NCBI GenBank assembly: GCA_949361645.1
Contig: OX442415.1
Location: forward strand, 18,317,269 to 18,381,268
Length of the DNA: 64,000 nucleotides
Source: Spongilla lacustris
Lineage: Eukaryota > Porifera > Demospongiae > Spongillida > Spongillidae
Direction of reading: 5' to 3'
Shown: piece after piece, positions 33,546-45,179 of the stretch
Position numbering within the stretch: the stretch's first letter is position 1
How the letters are laid out: every line of letters begins with the position of its first letter
Made by a program: the position numbers and the translations under genes
The notes under the pieces: generated by a model
Told to the model about the DNA's origin: nothing
Database searches by the model: none
The model's input: the letters and a program-made list of their open reading frames with translations, nothing else

Positions 33546-34462
33546 TGTTATCACATATACATGCATCGCGCTCAGGTTAGATATAAATGATCATGAGCAG
33601 GTGGGAGTCAATAACCTGACCTAGAAACTTCACTGATGGTTTTGAAAATACACATTTATCCTTGTTTAGAGTGAGACCAGCTGCTTGTATCTTTTTAAGG
33701 GTTTGGTGTAATCGGACATCATCACACTCCATCTCTACTGTCCAGTTGAATGGTTTTAACAGGAACGCTTTCCCTCATGTCTCGGCCCCGGGATCCTACG
33801 TATTATATCATCATCCCATTATAATGTACAATTATAAGGTCAACAGCCATAGCTCACATACACATACATGTACTGTGTACATTGTGCTCCTCACAACAAA
33901 ACGCAGCAACTTTTTTATTGTTTATTAAATATCAAGTTATGTTGCATCATAACATTATGGTACATACATGAACTATTGCTACCTGAGGTCAACACCCATT
34001 AGAGTGTACTGGCTACACTTCTGGCTAATAAACATAAGTCAACACATCTGCATGCATGTGTGAATGTGTTGTGTGTGCATGTGTATGTACATGTACCTGA
34101 GTAGTACATACACCATATATATGTGTGCACATGTATGTGTACAGGCTAAAGCCTCTCTGTAGAGTGAGGATGTGACACAGGACTGATATGTGCACCCCTC
34201 AGCCATGCTTCCTCCTCCCCCTTCCCACACACTGCATGTACCACTACAAGTATGGATATCATGACCAGACTCCTCCCCCTCTTCATCACACATGCCCACC
34301 TTACATACATGTACTCATTACAGAAAGATTTTATTCAATCTTTTTGATAACAGCTTAAGCACACCTTCCAAGGTTACAACAACCATTCCTCCTCCCTGTC
34401 CCATCCGCTGGACCCCTTGGGTAGCCACATGAACAGCCAACTACATACACAATGGAACTTAC

Positions 34463-34546
34463 TACAGCGTCTGTAGGTTAGTCCAATGACAAGCAGCAGT
34501 AGACAAAGCCTTGATACCTTCATCCCCAATGTTATTACTGTATAGG
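34463..34546 (-). CDS. 84-nt LRR exon, unit 1
   Basis: Acceptor 'TTTTCCTTCAG', donor GTAAGT, phase 2 on both sides. The product is LYSNNIGDEGIKALSTAA then CHWTNLQTL, a textbook ribonuclease-inhibitor-type leucine-rich repeat (N.IGDEG...L). Joined to another such exon it gives LQTLYLYSNN, the LxxLxLxxN strand. The parental gene is not certain: it could be the distal part of the NACHT gene at 61-63 kb (same strand and phase) or of another NLR broken by the gap. Confidence 0.75.
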
Positions 34547-35922
34547 CTGAAGGAAAAGCACACAAAGGTACATAATACAGTACAGAGTGATGGCCACACC
34601 CCCACATCAATAGCCTCATGTGCCTAACACATGAGCGGGTAAATGATAACATAGGTTTTGGCAGAAGTCTGGTTTCATGTATGGGGGGTGGGGATGTGTG
34701 TCCCCGCCCCTTACGAAAGGGGGAAGGGGGTGTGCGGCGTGTGGACACGCCCTATCCCCCAGACCTTTCACATCACCTGACGTGATGGAGACAATTGTTA
34801 ATTTAACATAGAGAGGTGGGTCAGTTAGCAAACTTCGCACGAGGCAATGATGATTGCTACACTAAATGTTTTCCAAAGGGTACACAGGCACATCCCCGAA
34901 CGTCATTATAAAGGGGTGCCCGACACCCACCAAATCTTCTATATGTTATCACATATACATGCATCGTGCTCAGGTTAGATATAAATGATCATGAGCAGGT
35001 GGGAGTCAATAACCTGACCAAGAAACGTCACTGATGGTTTTAAAAATACACATTTATCCTTGTTTAGAGTGAGACCAGCTGCTTGTATCTTTTTAAGGGT
35101 TTGGTGTAATCGGACATCATCACACTCCATCTCTACTGTCCAGTTGAATGGTTTTAACAGGAACGCTTTCCCTCATGTCTCGGCCCCAGGATCCTACGTA
35201 TTATATCATCATCCCATTATAATGTACAATTATAAGACCAACAGCCATAGCTCACATACACATACATGTACTGTGTACATTGTGCTCCTCACCACAAAAC
35301 GCAGCAACTTTTTTATTGTATATGTTAGGTTGTGTTGTTGTTAGCCATATATGTTAGTTTATATTATAAATATATGGGACAGTTTATTAAATATCAAGTT
35401 ATGTTGTAACATAACATTATGGTACACACATGAACTATTGCTACCTGAGGTCAACACCCATTAGAGTGTACTGGCTACACTTCTGGCTAATAAACATAAG
35501 TCAACACATCTGCATGCATGTGTGAATGTGTTGTGTGTGCATGTGAATGTACATGTACCTGAGTAGTACATACACCATATATGTGTGCACATGTATGTGT
35601 ACAGGCTAAAGCCTCTCTGTAGAGTGAGGATGTGACACAGGACTGATATGTGCACCCCTCAGCCATGCTTCCTCCTCCCCCTTCCCACACACTGCATGTA
35701 CCACTACAAGTATGGATATCATGACCAGACTCCTCCCCCTCTTCATCACACATGCCTACCTTACATACATGTACTCATTACAGAAAGATTTTATTCAATC
35801 TTTTTGATAACAACTTAAGCACACCTTCCAAGGTTACAACAACCATTCCTCCTCCCCGTCCCATCCGCTGGACCCCTTGGGTAGCCACATGAACAGCCAA
35901 CTACATACACAATGGAACTTAC

Positions 35923-36006
35923 TACAGGTGCTGTAGGTTAGTCCAATGACAAGCAGCAGTAGACAAAGCCTTGATACCTTCATCCCCAATGTTATTAACT
36001 GATAGG
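35923..36006 (-). CDS. 84-nt LRR exon, unit 2
   Basis: It has the same boundaries and phase as unit 1. The product is LSVNNIGDEGIKALSTAA then CHWTNLQHL. Compared with unit 1 only three codons differ (TAC to TCA, AGT to GTT, ACG to CAC). All three fall at predicted exposed positions of the LxxLxLxxN strand, and there is no silent change. Confidence 0.75.
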
Positions 36007-36359
36007 CTGAAGGAAAAGCACACAAAGGTACATAAAACAGTACAGAGTGATGGCCACACCCCCACATCAATAGCCTAATGTGCCTAACACCCAGGGGTCA
36101 ACTATAGTGGTTGCCCAATGGCCCTACACAACTAGAAATCTTTATCTGGCCAGTGATATTATTAGCTGCTGGAAGGGGCAAGTTATATTATGCTGTTTAC
36201 AGCCCTTTCCCCTCCCCCCTCACACATGTATTAATTCAACCAACAGTTCCCTACAAGGAAGTGCTTACACAGACTGTGGTTAAACCTACCACAACCCTCC
36301 CTAATGGTATTCATCACAAACTCTGTATGTATAAAATGTGTACATGGTATACTGATTAA

Positions 36360-37808
36360 TCATAGATTGACTGAAACCAGAGTGACTTAAGTCACTGACT
36401 TAAGTCACTACCCTGGGATAGGGTGAAATGAGATTTATACCTAGCTATTCAAACAAATTCTTTACATGTGGTTGATTGTTAATACAGATAACAACAGGTT
36501 CACATAAATGAATTTCATTTAAGCTACAGATGATGTATTCGGAATATGCATGCTTGCGTGTACAAAGGCATGGTATATCACTGATTATATATATGCTATG
36601 CTTTACTATACAGGCACTTCCTTACTTAGACTTCAGCCCACATAACAATAATGTTGTCATTTTCCATTTCAGAGCACACACTACAATTATAGTTCTTGCA
36701 CAGGCTTTTGCATACGCTGCAAGCTCTACTAGCATTGCATGGTAGCAGCAGAGTTTTTGTCATACAATGGATGCAGGCACAATGGGGCAATGTTGTGTGG
36801 AAATGTTTCATGTTAATCCTGTTGCTAAGCGTGAGTAGGTTTACGTTTATTGGTACTTGCACTGATGTATATAAGTAAAGCTCATTCAGCAACTGCTTCT
36901 GTGAACCTGGGTGAAACCATTTGAACAGAGAGTACGCATCGTCCAAAATATGATACCTATTTGCAGCTCTCATGATCAAACCAATAAGTATTCAGTGGCC
37001 TTAGGGCATCCTAATTCCTACAGGCAATCGGTCTTGAAATCACATCTGGCAGCATGCATTTGTAATGGAAAGACAATTTCCAGTAGTCCTGTGTACCACT
37101 TCTACATCATTACCCCACAAAATGTGTGTATCAAACTGAGGTGAGGATCTCCAGCCTTCAACAATGCCATCTACTTGGCCTTCCATTATACGCCATGACA
37201 AGATAAACTACTGCCATCACCGACGTCATCGCTTTCTTGCTCATGTGGTTCTTCAATCGCTGGATTTGGGGAACTATTTTGTATAGAAATGGCTGTGGGA
37301 ATGGATGCTTCAGCATTGCTGCCTGCTGCAGTGCTGTGCCGCCTAATGCTGCGTGCGGAAAACGCCTTCAAAGTAGCGACTTCATTAAAATAAATGATGC
37401 ATTTTAAACTACACCCTTTACCGTTAATTCTCTGTACACCTCCAAGGACTTTTGTTTCGTTAAAAAGTCTTCCGTACCTCTGCTTTGCATGATTGTTGCC
37501 TAATACCTTAGCTGCATTGCAAGTAACACGATCGCCAACAAGGAAAGGCATCGCAATTTGAACACAAAAAAGGGGCGTATTTTGTAATGTTTGCCGCCAA
37601 ACAGCGATACAAGCTGCCCTGTTTGCTACGCTCCTCTGGCTTAAAATACAACCATTTTAGAATAGTTTAAAGCTGCATGCCACATAGCATGTGTACAATT
37701 AAAAAAAAAAACGCACTGGCGTCACCAATTCGAGTGTTTTATCGTTCCAAAAGTTCAGTGACTTAAGTCACTAATTAATGACTTAAGTCACCATCCGTCA
37801 ATCTATGA
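36360..37808. mobile_element. TTAA-flanked TIR element, copy 1
   Basis: The element starts TCATAGATTGAC and ends GTCAATCTATGA, flanked on both sides by TTAA (36356-36359, 37809-37812). Near each end are repeated palindromes of GTGACTTAAGTCA type. The 1449-bp body is closely similar to 52999-54435. TTAA targets are typical of piggyBac-superfamily transposons, but the ends lack the usual CCC start and no transposase core is present. A partial minus-strand frame (37551-37186, VLGNNHAKQRYGRLFNET) is shared with copy 2. A Cys-rich frame (36979-36626) could be a leftover piggyBac-type C-terminus. Confidence 0.8.
37186..37551 (-). CDS. Short frame inside TTAA element copy 1
   Basis: 121 codons: VGDRVTCNAAKVLGNN, HAKQRYGRLFNETKVLGG and a Ser/Glu-rich tail. 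The matching frame in copy 2 (54192-53665) is 175 codons, so this one is shorter by an early stop. No family was recognised. It may be a remnant of the transposase N-terminus. Conservation between copies may simply reflect recent common origin. Confidence 0.35.
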   Translation of the reverse strand: MPFLVGDRVTCNAAKVLGNNHAKQRYGRLFNETKVLGGVQRINGKGCSLKCIIYFNEVATLKAFSARSIRRHSTAAGSNAEASIPTAISIQNSSPNPAIEEPHEQESDDVGDGSSLSCHGV

Positions 37809-37812
37809 TTAA

Positions 37813-39022
37813 ATGCATTACATGTACACTATGTGAATGGCCAGCCAATACCCAGGGCCAGGGGGTTATGCAAATTACTTGCTCTGTGGGGCCAGTAGGT
37901 TCCATCAACCTTAGGCCCAACTAGCCCAAGGTGCTTAATGTTGACCCCTGCTAACACCTGAGGTGCTGTGCCTCCTCCCCAGCCTTAGGTCCAGTGCCTT
38001 TTGGATCATGAGGCTGTGGACCCCTCCAGTGGCCACTCCTCCTACCTAATCCAGGGGACCTTCTCCTTTAGATGGTAAGGACCAGCTTCATCCCTGACTA
38101 CCACCCCAATGGAGAGGTAAGCTAGTTACCACATCTATTGTGTTGTACACACAGTGGGTGATGGCTGTGATAGCACAATGAGGATTACCAGAAGATGCAT
38201 ACAGCTCCTTCAGTACATGCAGAGCTGTTGGGATGTGTTCAATGTGGAGGCACAACTGCCCAGACATGTGGGAGTACCAGAAGAGTGCTTCCTCAAGTCA
38301 CTGCCAGAGGTAGCCACACTGTACATCCACATAGCTCAATGATGTCACTTGAATATTACTGCCCACAACAATCAAGTGAAGAAGTACGTTGAGGAGCTTG
38401 ACATCATGAATTGGTACAATACGTGGTGTGGTGAGTACTATGCTGCTGACGTAATATTATGCTGTTTACAGTCCTCCTGCCCCTCCCCCTCTCACATGTT
38501 ATCATTCAACCAACAGTTCCCTACAAGGAATTGTATACACAGACTGCACATCCTTAATAGTATTCATCATCAACACTTGTGGACAAAGGAAGGACATCAG
38601 TCAACCTCCCATCAAGTCACACATATGACCACACAACATGTTGGCCATTTGTTGGGACCATTGTACAGGTATTAATAACTCGCTCGTTTGATAATCGATA
38701 AGAGCAGGTAAATGATAACATAGGTTTTGGCAGAAGTCTGGTTTCATGTATGGGGGGCGGGGATGTGTGTCCCCGCCCCTTACGAAAGGGGGGAGGGGGT
38801 GTGCGGCGTGTGGACACGCCCTATCCCCCAGACCTTTCACATCACCTGACGTGATGGAGACAATTGTTAACTTAACATAGAGAGTTGCGGCGGGTGGGTC
38901 AGTTAGCAAACTTCGCACGAGGCAATGATGATTGCTACACTAAATGTTTTCCAAAGGGTACACAGGCACATCCCCGAACGTCATTATAAAGGGGTGCCCG
39001 ACACCCACCAAATCTTCTATAT
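37813..39022. repeat. Duplicated flank between LRR units 2 and 3
   Basis: Segments here (GAATGGCCAGCCA, GGGGGTTATGCAAATTAC, GATGCATACAGCTCC) recur downstream of unit 3 at 40370-40620. The 315-bp module 38702-39022 matches 34630-34944. No gene is recognised. Confidence 0.6.
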
Positions 39023-40180
39023 GTTATCACATATACATGCATCGTGCTCAGGTTAGATATAAATGATCATGAGCAGGTGGGAGTCAATAACCTGACCAAG
39101 AAACGTCACTGATGGTTTTAAAAATACACATTTATCCTTGTTTAGAGTGAGACCAGCTGCTTGTATCTTTTTAAGGGTTTGGTGTAATCGGACATCATCA
39201 CACTCCATCTCTACTGTCCAGTTGAATGGTTTTAACAGGAACGCTTTCCCTCATGTCTCGGCCCCAGGATCCTACGTATTATATCATCATCCCATTATAA
39301 TGTACAATTATAAGACCAACAGCCATAGCTCACATACACATACATGTACTGTGTACATTGTGCTCCTCACCACAAAACGCAGCAACTTTTTTATTGTATA
39401 TGTTAGGTTGTGTTGTTGTTAGCCATATATGTTAGTTTATATTATAAATATATGGGACAGTTTATTAAATATCAAGTTATGTTGTAACATAACATTATGG
39501 TACACACATGAACTATTGCTACCTGAGGTCAACACCCATTAGAGTGTACTGGCTACACTTCTGGCTAATAAACATAAGTCAACACATCTGCATGCATGTG
39601 TGAATGTGTTGTGTGTGCATGTGTATGTACATGTACCTGAGTAGTACATACACCATATATGTGTGCACATGTATGTGTACAGGCTAAAGCCTCTCTGTAG
39701 AGTGAGGATGTGACACAGGACTGATATGTGCACCCCTCAGCCATGCTTCCTCCTCCCCCTTCCCACACACTGCATGTACCACTACAAGTATGGATATCAT
39801 GACAAGACTCCTCCCCCTCTTCATCACACATGCCCACCTTACATACATGTACTCATTACAGAAAGATTTTATTCAATCTTTTTGATAACAACTTAAGCAC
39901 ACCTTCCAAGGTTACAACAACCATTCCTCCTCCCCGTCCCATCCGCTGGACCCCTTGGGTAGCCACATGAACAGCCAACTACATACACAATGGAACTTAC
40001 TACAGCTTCTGTAGGTTAGTCCATTGACAAGCAGCAGTAGACAAAGCCTTGATACCTTCATCCCCAATGTTATTACCCCATAGGCTGAAGGAAAAGCACA
40101 CAAAGGTACATAAAACAGTACAGAGTGATGGCCACACCCCCACATCAATAGCCTCATGTGCCTAACACCCAGGGGTCACT
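39023..40180. repeat. LRR-exon unit 3 of the tandem duplication
   Basis: It aligns to unit 2 from its first base. The 978 bases before the exon have the same length with about three differences by eye. Its downstream flank lacks the TTAA element that interrupts the corresponding stretch after unit 2. Confidence 0.85.
40001..40084 (-). CDS. 84-nt LRR exon, unit 3
   Basis: Same splice sites and phase as units 1 and 2. The product is LWGNNIGDEGIKALSTAA then CQWTNLQKL. Changes relative to units 1 and 2 are again limited to the two codons before NN, the codon before the last Leu, and one H/Q change. All are amino-acid changing. Confidence 0.75.
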
Positions 40181-40184
40181 ACTT

Positions 40185-41450
40185 CCCATCTGGCCAGTGA
40201 TACAATTATACTATGCTGTTTACAGTCCTTCCCCCTCCCCTCTAAAACATGTACATGTATTCATTCAACCAACAGTTCCCTACAAGGAATTGCTTACACA
40301 GACTTTGGTTAAACCTACCACAACCACCCTAATGGTATTCATCATAAACACTGTGTATAGGTTACATGTATGTGAATGGCCAGCCAGGCCAGGGGGTTAT
40401 GCAAATTACTTGCTCTGTGGGGCCGGTAGGTTCTATCAACCTTAGGCCCCACAGGGCAAGTAGTCCAAAGTGCTTAATGTTGAACCCTGCTAACACCAGA
40501 GGTGCTGTGCCTCCTCCCCATGTATGTACTATAATGCAGTGTGACACAATGATGCATACAGCTCCTTCAGTACATGCAGAGTTGTTGGGATGTGTACAAT
40601 GTGGAGGAACTGCCCAGACAGACAGTACAGATATAAAATTTAGCATCTGTTTGTTTTAGAGTGAATAATGGTATACTATAAATGTACATGTAACCATAGT
40701 GACATGACAACATCCAAGCTCTGTGGAAGCATGCAGACCACAAAAACATCCAGGGGTAGAAATACTTTTTTAGTTGTTGTTGTTAGAATGCCTTCACCAC
40801 AACAAAAGAGGGGAGCTAAGCGACGAGAGGAATACCTCCTAAATCAAGAAGATAAGTTAGAGTCCTCCCGAGTTCGGTACAGTGCTGATGCTGAACAAAG
40901 GCGGGCTTCTGCTCATGACATGTACAGAGCAAATCTGGAGTATAACCGCTAAGAGGTGGTGACAAGTGCAAGCTTCTACATGTAAGTCTAAGAGGCGTGT
41001 GCCTAACACCCAGGGGCCAACTTTAATGGTTGCCCGTTGCCCCTAAACAACTACACTCACAGTGTTTCCCCCTGCGCCATGCTATAGCAAACCAATCTTT
41101 ACCATTTATCCATACCACACATGACTTGATAAGGTAAAGTTTAGGTACAGTGGTAGTAAACTAAGTTTAATGCAGACAGTTGCTCTGTGTTATAAAGCGT
41201 TACTAAGCTGACAATAGTGACGTAGATGTAAACATATGTTTTGGCAGATGCATGCAATGAACGATCCCACACAGTCCTATGCTGTGCATGAGTGCCAATA
41301 GCATTGCAGAGCGTCCTTCTCCCCATAACACCCCCAATCCAATCAAATCATCCCAAACTGTTGTCGATATGGTTACAGGTTTGTATTGTATTTTAAGCGA
41401 GGGCTCCATGGGGGTAGCACTCCAGTCATAGCCTTGACTGCGGCCAGTTG
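40185..41450. other. Duplicated flank and a basic-repeat protein remnant
   Basis: 40185-40640 repeats the flank of unit 2. A plus-strand frame at 40788-40950 reads KRGAKRREEYLLNQEDKL and SADAEQRRASAHDMYRANLE. This resembles the basic Y-R-A-N-P-E repeats seen in proteins encoded by some invertebrate mobile elements. It is short and ends at a stop, so I treat it as a remnant. Confidence 0.3.
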
Positions 41451-41462
41451 TTCACCCACCCT

Positions 41463-41955
41463 CAGCGTTGGTGGTTACGTAGTTGCGAAATTTACGAAAA
41501 TCAATAATGTAAGTAAATTTCGATCGTATATCCATCAAAGCGGTGCGTAACTGATTGCGTCACGAGTCACGTGAGGTTTTAAAAACATGTCTGTAGATGA
41601 GTGCAGAGGTTGAACATGAATGTGTAGAAGAGGTAACAGAACGCATCACACTAGAGGAAGAAATAGAGCCAGAACAGCAAGATCAGAATGCCCGTGTCCG
41701 TTATGGACTACATGGCAGGCGGCTTCAGAGGCCATGACGCTTTCTGGACTAACTAACACAGTTTTTTGGTGCTTAATCGTTCAATCGTGTATTGCTCTAA
41801 CGTTCTATCCTATATCGCGTGCTAAAGCCCACATTTATAGAAGCACATGCATGACTAGCAAGCTATGCACGTAAGTCCGTAAATCCGTAAATTCAAGTAA
41901 ATGTGTAAATTTACGTAGTACGTATTCGAAAGTTACTTCGTAACCACCAACACTG
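41463..41955. mobile_element. Non-autonomous hAT element, 8-bp duplication CCCACCCT
   Basis: The ends are CAGCGTTGGTGGTTACG and, inverted, CAGTGTTGGTGGTTACG, flanked by identical CCCACCCT (41455-41462, 41956-41963). The length is 493 bp with no transposase. End sequence and duplication length both fit hAT. Confidence 0.85.
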
Positions 41956-42168
41956 CCCACCCTCCGCTCTTCCCCTCTCTCTATTATGTATTTCAATGTG
42001 TACATGTACATATATGCATTTTGATCAATGGTGGGCGACACCCTCCGGGCTTCTACCCTGGGACAGCCACCAAACCATGACCAGCGTGGTTTGGGACACA
42101 GGTCGACCCAATGGTGACCAGCGTCACCCACTGGTCCCTGTAGGCCCAGTGGTACGAGGCACAGCTGC

Positions 42169-43716
42169 TACATGCCTGGCTACGGCTGTCGCCTGCCCCC
42201 ATTATGGGCCAAACACACCACGATTCCTAGCATGGGGTAGGGGGTACATTTACTCAGCCTGTAAGAGCAATTAAATGGCATTAATAGACAATTAAACTCA
42301 TAAGCATGGCACTGCATGCAGTGTGGGAAACACATTCTCTCTGAGAAAGTTGGTGGTATATAGGATTAGAAGGCAAAAAGGAAGGGAACAAGATATCAAC
42401 GATGCTATGATTTTTTTAAAATAGTCCTATATTTAGCAACATAAAATGTAAGTGCTACAAAAGTGCTAAATATAGAACTATTTAAAAAATTCGCATCATC
42501 GTTAATATCTTGTTCCCTTCCTTTTTACAGCACCATTGCTTTCAAATCCTTCATACCACCAACTTTCTCAGAGAGAATGATTTTATATCTTGTGTACATG
42601 TACATACACTACTTAGCTAATATCATGTAGTGAAGTGTCAAACAATACCAAATGCATCTATAGCTATTACATGCCACGCTACTTTCTAAATAGAGGCATG
42701 GCACAATGATGTCACACACCCACCTACCTATACATAAGCCTATACCTTGCCACCCATGATGTCATGCTGCCAATTATGTTTCCATGGTAGCAATTAATAT
42801 CCTATTCAGATCATTCAGATATGGACCCTCCATTAGGCTGCTGTGCCACGGCATCCGATAGTGCCTAAGCCTACTACTTACTACATGCCTGGCTGCGGCT
42901 GTCGCCTGCTACGGTGGCCCGGTAGGTCACGGCTGTCATGACGTGCACATACGCGATTTGCGGACGTGCACACATGCATATCTGGGATTTGCTGACTTGC
43001 ACATACGCGATTTGCAATTGTTTCCACGTGGTTGCCACGTGGTTACAACGTGTTCACCACGTGGTTGTCACGTGGCAACCATGTGGAAACAATTGCACTT
43101 CTGCAAATCGCATATCTGCAAGTCTGCAAATCCCAGATGTGCATGTGTGCACGTCCGCAAATCGAGTATGTGCACGTCATGACAGCCGCGGCCTACCGGG
43201 ACACCGTAGCCTGCCCCCATTATGGGCCAAACACACCACGATTCTTAGCATGGGGTAGGGGGTACATTTACTCAGCCTGTAAGAGCAATTAGATGGCATT
43301 AATAGACAATTAAATTCATAAGCATGGTAATGCATGCAGTGTGGGAAACACATTCTCTCTGAGAAAGTTGGTGATATATAGGATTTGAAGGCAATGGTGG
43401 TGTAAAAAGGAAGGGAACAAGATATCAACGATGGTATGAATTTTTTCCTATATTTAGCAACATAAAATGTAAGTACTACAAAAGTGCTAAATATAGAACT
43501 ATTAAGAAATTCGTATCATCGTTGATATCTTGTTCCCTTCCTTTTTACAGCACCATTGCCTTCAAATCCTATATACCACCAACTTTCTCAGAGAGAATGT
43601 TTTTATATCTTGTGCACATGTACATACACTAATATTATGGATACAGTAGTGAAGTGTCAAACTATAACAAATGCATAGCTATTACATGCCATGCTACTTT
43701 CTAAATAGAGGCAAAT
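42169..43716. repeat. Tandem duplication of ~0.53-kb unit (42169-42695, 42886-43716)
   Basis: Both copies run CATGCCTGGCT[A/G]CGGCTGTCG through GGGCCAAACACACCACGATT, a foldback segment, and 'ACATGCCA[C/T]GCTACTTTC'. The second copy is longer because it carries the 301-bp insertion 42909-43209. Each copy contains an inverted pair (about 42335-42400 with 42530-42595, and about 43360-43425 with 43550-43610; CTCTGAGAAAGTTGGTG and its inverse), itself a MITE-like foldback. Confidence 0.85.
42909..43209. mobile_element. 301-bp foldback element with 4-bp duplication CCTG
   Basis: The ends CTACGGTG...CACCGTAG are followed inward by long arms (CGGCTGTCATGACGTGCACA, GATTTGCGGACGTGCACAC, CTGGGATTTGC, CAATTGTTTCCACG) repeated inverted. 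CCTG is at both edges (42905-42908, 43210-43213). The paralogous copy has an uninterrupted GTCGCCTGCCCCC at 42189-42200, i.e. an empty site with a single CCTG. The centre has several CACGTG-type boxes. Confidence 0.9.
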
Positions 43717-43719
43717 GGG

Positions 43720-44395
43720 AGGATGAAGGTGCTAATGGGAGGAGGAAGGTGCTAATCCTTTCATCCCTAGGTTTCCATAAGGGTACTAGTTCAGCATAGT
43801 AAGCCCCGCCCTTCTGGCAATGTCTCTCTCCCCCAGCTGCCACGCCCACCTCAGTTTTCACCCACTTCATGTTGGGTAGTCAGGCATACCTGCTAATTCA
43901 AGATGTGTTTGGCAAGCTCTACAGGTTTAATGTGCCCTTTACCTGCAATGAGACACGGCTATACAATACAAGTGGGTGGAGCTAGTTATGTGACTAGAGC
44001 TTGTGATGATGTATTCTTGAATGTGTGTATCCCACAAGCCACATGTCCTTCTTGTGTTTTGGCCTACATGCACACCCTCTTGCTCCCTTGCTCCCTCTCC
44101 CTCCCTCCCTCCTACCCCCTCCCTTCCCAGGTGCAGGATAGGTGTGAGGGAGGGGGCCATTCATGGGTAGTGTGCTGGAGGCAGGACTGGTGCATGGCAG
44201 CAGGAGTGGAGTGTGTTGCAGGATGAGATGGCATAGAAGAGAGCAGGCTCCACATGGATGTTCCTCTACGCCGTTCTCACCTTCTTCCCTAACAAGCACA
44301 CGCCTTTTTTGTCCTGACATTTTGTCTGAACGTAATTATGTGTGGACAAATTGCTTCATTGATCAGAAAATGGCATCTGTCCGAATATTATCTGA
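43720..44395. other. No recognised gene
   Basis: Short frames only. A C/T-rich stretch at 44080-44130 and an 'ATGGGAGGA[G/T]GAAGGTGCTA' tandem pair at 43725-43755 are visible. Confidence 0.3.
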
Positions 44396-44399
44396 AACC

Positions 44400-44850
44400 C
44401 TGTAGCCCCACCCCTCCACCTATATATCACATAGCCCCACCCCTCCACCTACCCATCACATAGCCCCATCCCTCCACCTACCCATCACATAGCAACACCC
44501 CTCCACCTACCCACCACATAGCCCCACCCCTCCACCTACCCATCACATAGCCCACCCCTCCACCTACCCATCACATAGCCCACCCCTCCACCTACCCATC
44601 ACATAGCCCCACCCCTCTACCTACCCATCACATAGCCCCATCCCTCCACCTACCCATCACATAGCAACACCCCTCCACCTACCCACCACATAGCCCCACC
44701 CCTCCACCTACCCATCACATAGCCCACCCCTCCACCTACCCATCACATAGCCCACCCCTCCACTTACCCATCACATAGCCCCACCCCTCTACCTACCCAT
44801 CACATAGCCCCACCCCTCTACCTACACATCACAAAGCCCCACCCCTGAGT
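44400..44850. repeat. 28-bp-type minisatellite, about 15 units
   Basis: The unit is CACATAGCCCCACCCCTCCA plus CCTACCCAT, repeated about 15 times with 1-2 base changes. A variant pair (ATAGCCCCATCC followed by ATAGCAACACCC) recurs about 179 bases apart, showing block duplication inside the array. Confidence 0.9.
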
Positions 44851-44987
44851 TGAAAATGTACATGCATACACACATCAGGTTAGCCCAGTCAGCTCAATTG
44901 TTCAATGCCAAAGCTTTTAACCCCTGACCAACTCTGTACCCATGACAGGTGGCCTGTATACCACCAGGTAAGGACTGTGGTACTTAC

Positions 44988-45077
44988 AGCAGAGTCTGTA
45001 GATGTGGGATCTCCTTAAGAATGTCTCCTAGCAACGACCAGTCACTGCATCCTCTCTCCTTGAAGCAGTCACACAAA
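44988..45077 (-). CDS. 90-nt LRR-like exon
   Basis: Acceptor 'TGCACACAG', donor GTAAGT, phase 2 on both sides. The product is LCDCFKERGCSDWSLLGDIL followed by KEIPHLQTL, with W..L...L..IP.L..L spacing. It resembles the cap-like LRR exons just after the two NACHT exons. It lies downstream, on the same strand, of the NACHT gene at 61-63 kb, and upstream of the three 84-nt LRR exons. Whether all belong to one transcript is inference. Confidence 0.6.
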
Positions 45078-45179
45078 CTGTGTGCATGAGAAGAGGTCAG
45101 TTTAATAGTAACATGACAACACATCATATAAAGATAACCATTAATGACTACCAGTGGTATATCAAGGGGTGTGTATAGC

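Larger units (their letters stand above)
33546..36100. repeat. LRR-exon units 1 and 2 of a tandem duplication
   Basis: Unit 1 starts at the gap (33546) and unit 2 at 34945, both with 'TGTTATCACATATACATGCA'. Unit 2 is preceded by a 315-bp module (34630-34944) that also precedes unit 3 (38702-39022). Units 2 and 3 align without gaps over the 978 bases before the LRR exon with about three differences by eye. Unit 1 lacks about 60 bases around 35330. Each unit contains one minus-strand 84-nt LRR exon. Short frames inside the units are not genes. Confidence 0.85.

Noticed and set aside
33275..33590. Frames of 80-100 codons across the gap
   Set aside because: They are produced by translating N.
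36626..36979. Cys-rich frame as proof of a piggyBac transposase
   Set aside because: The Cys spacing is only loosely similar and no catalytic core is present, so it is mentioned only as a possibility.
34039..39837. Repeated frames such as CDEEGEESGHDIHTC in the three LRR units
   Set aside because: They recur only because the units are duplicated; they show no splice-compatible structure or domain and lie in presumed introns.
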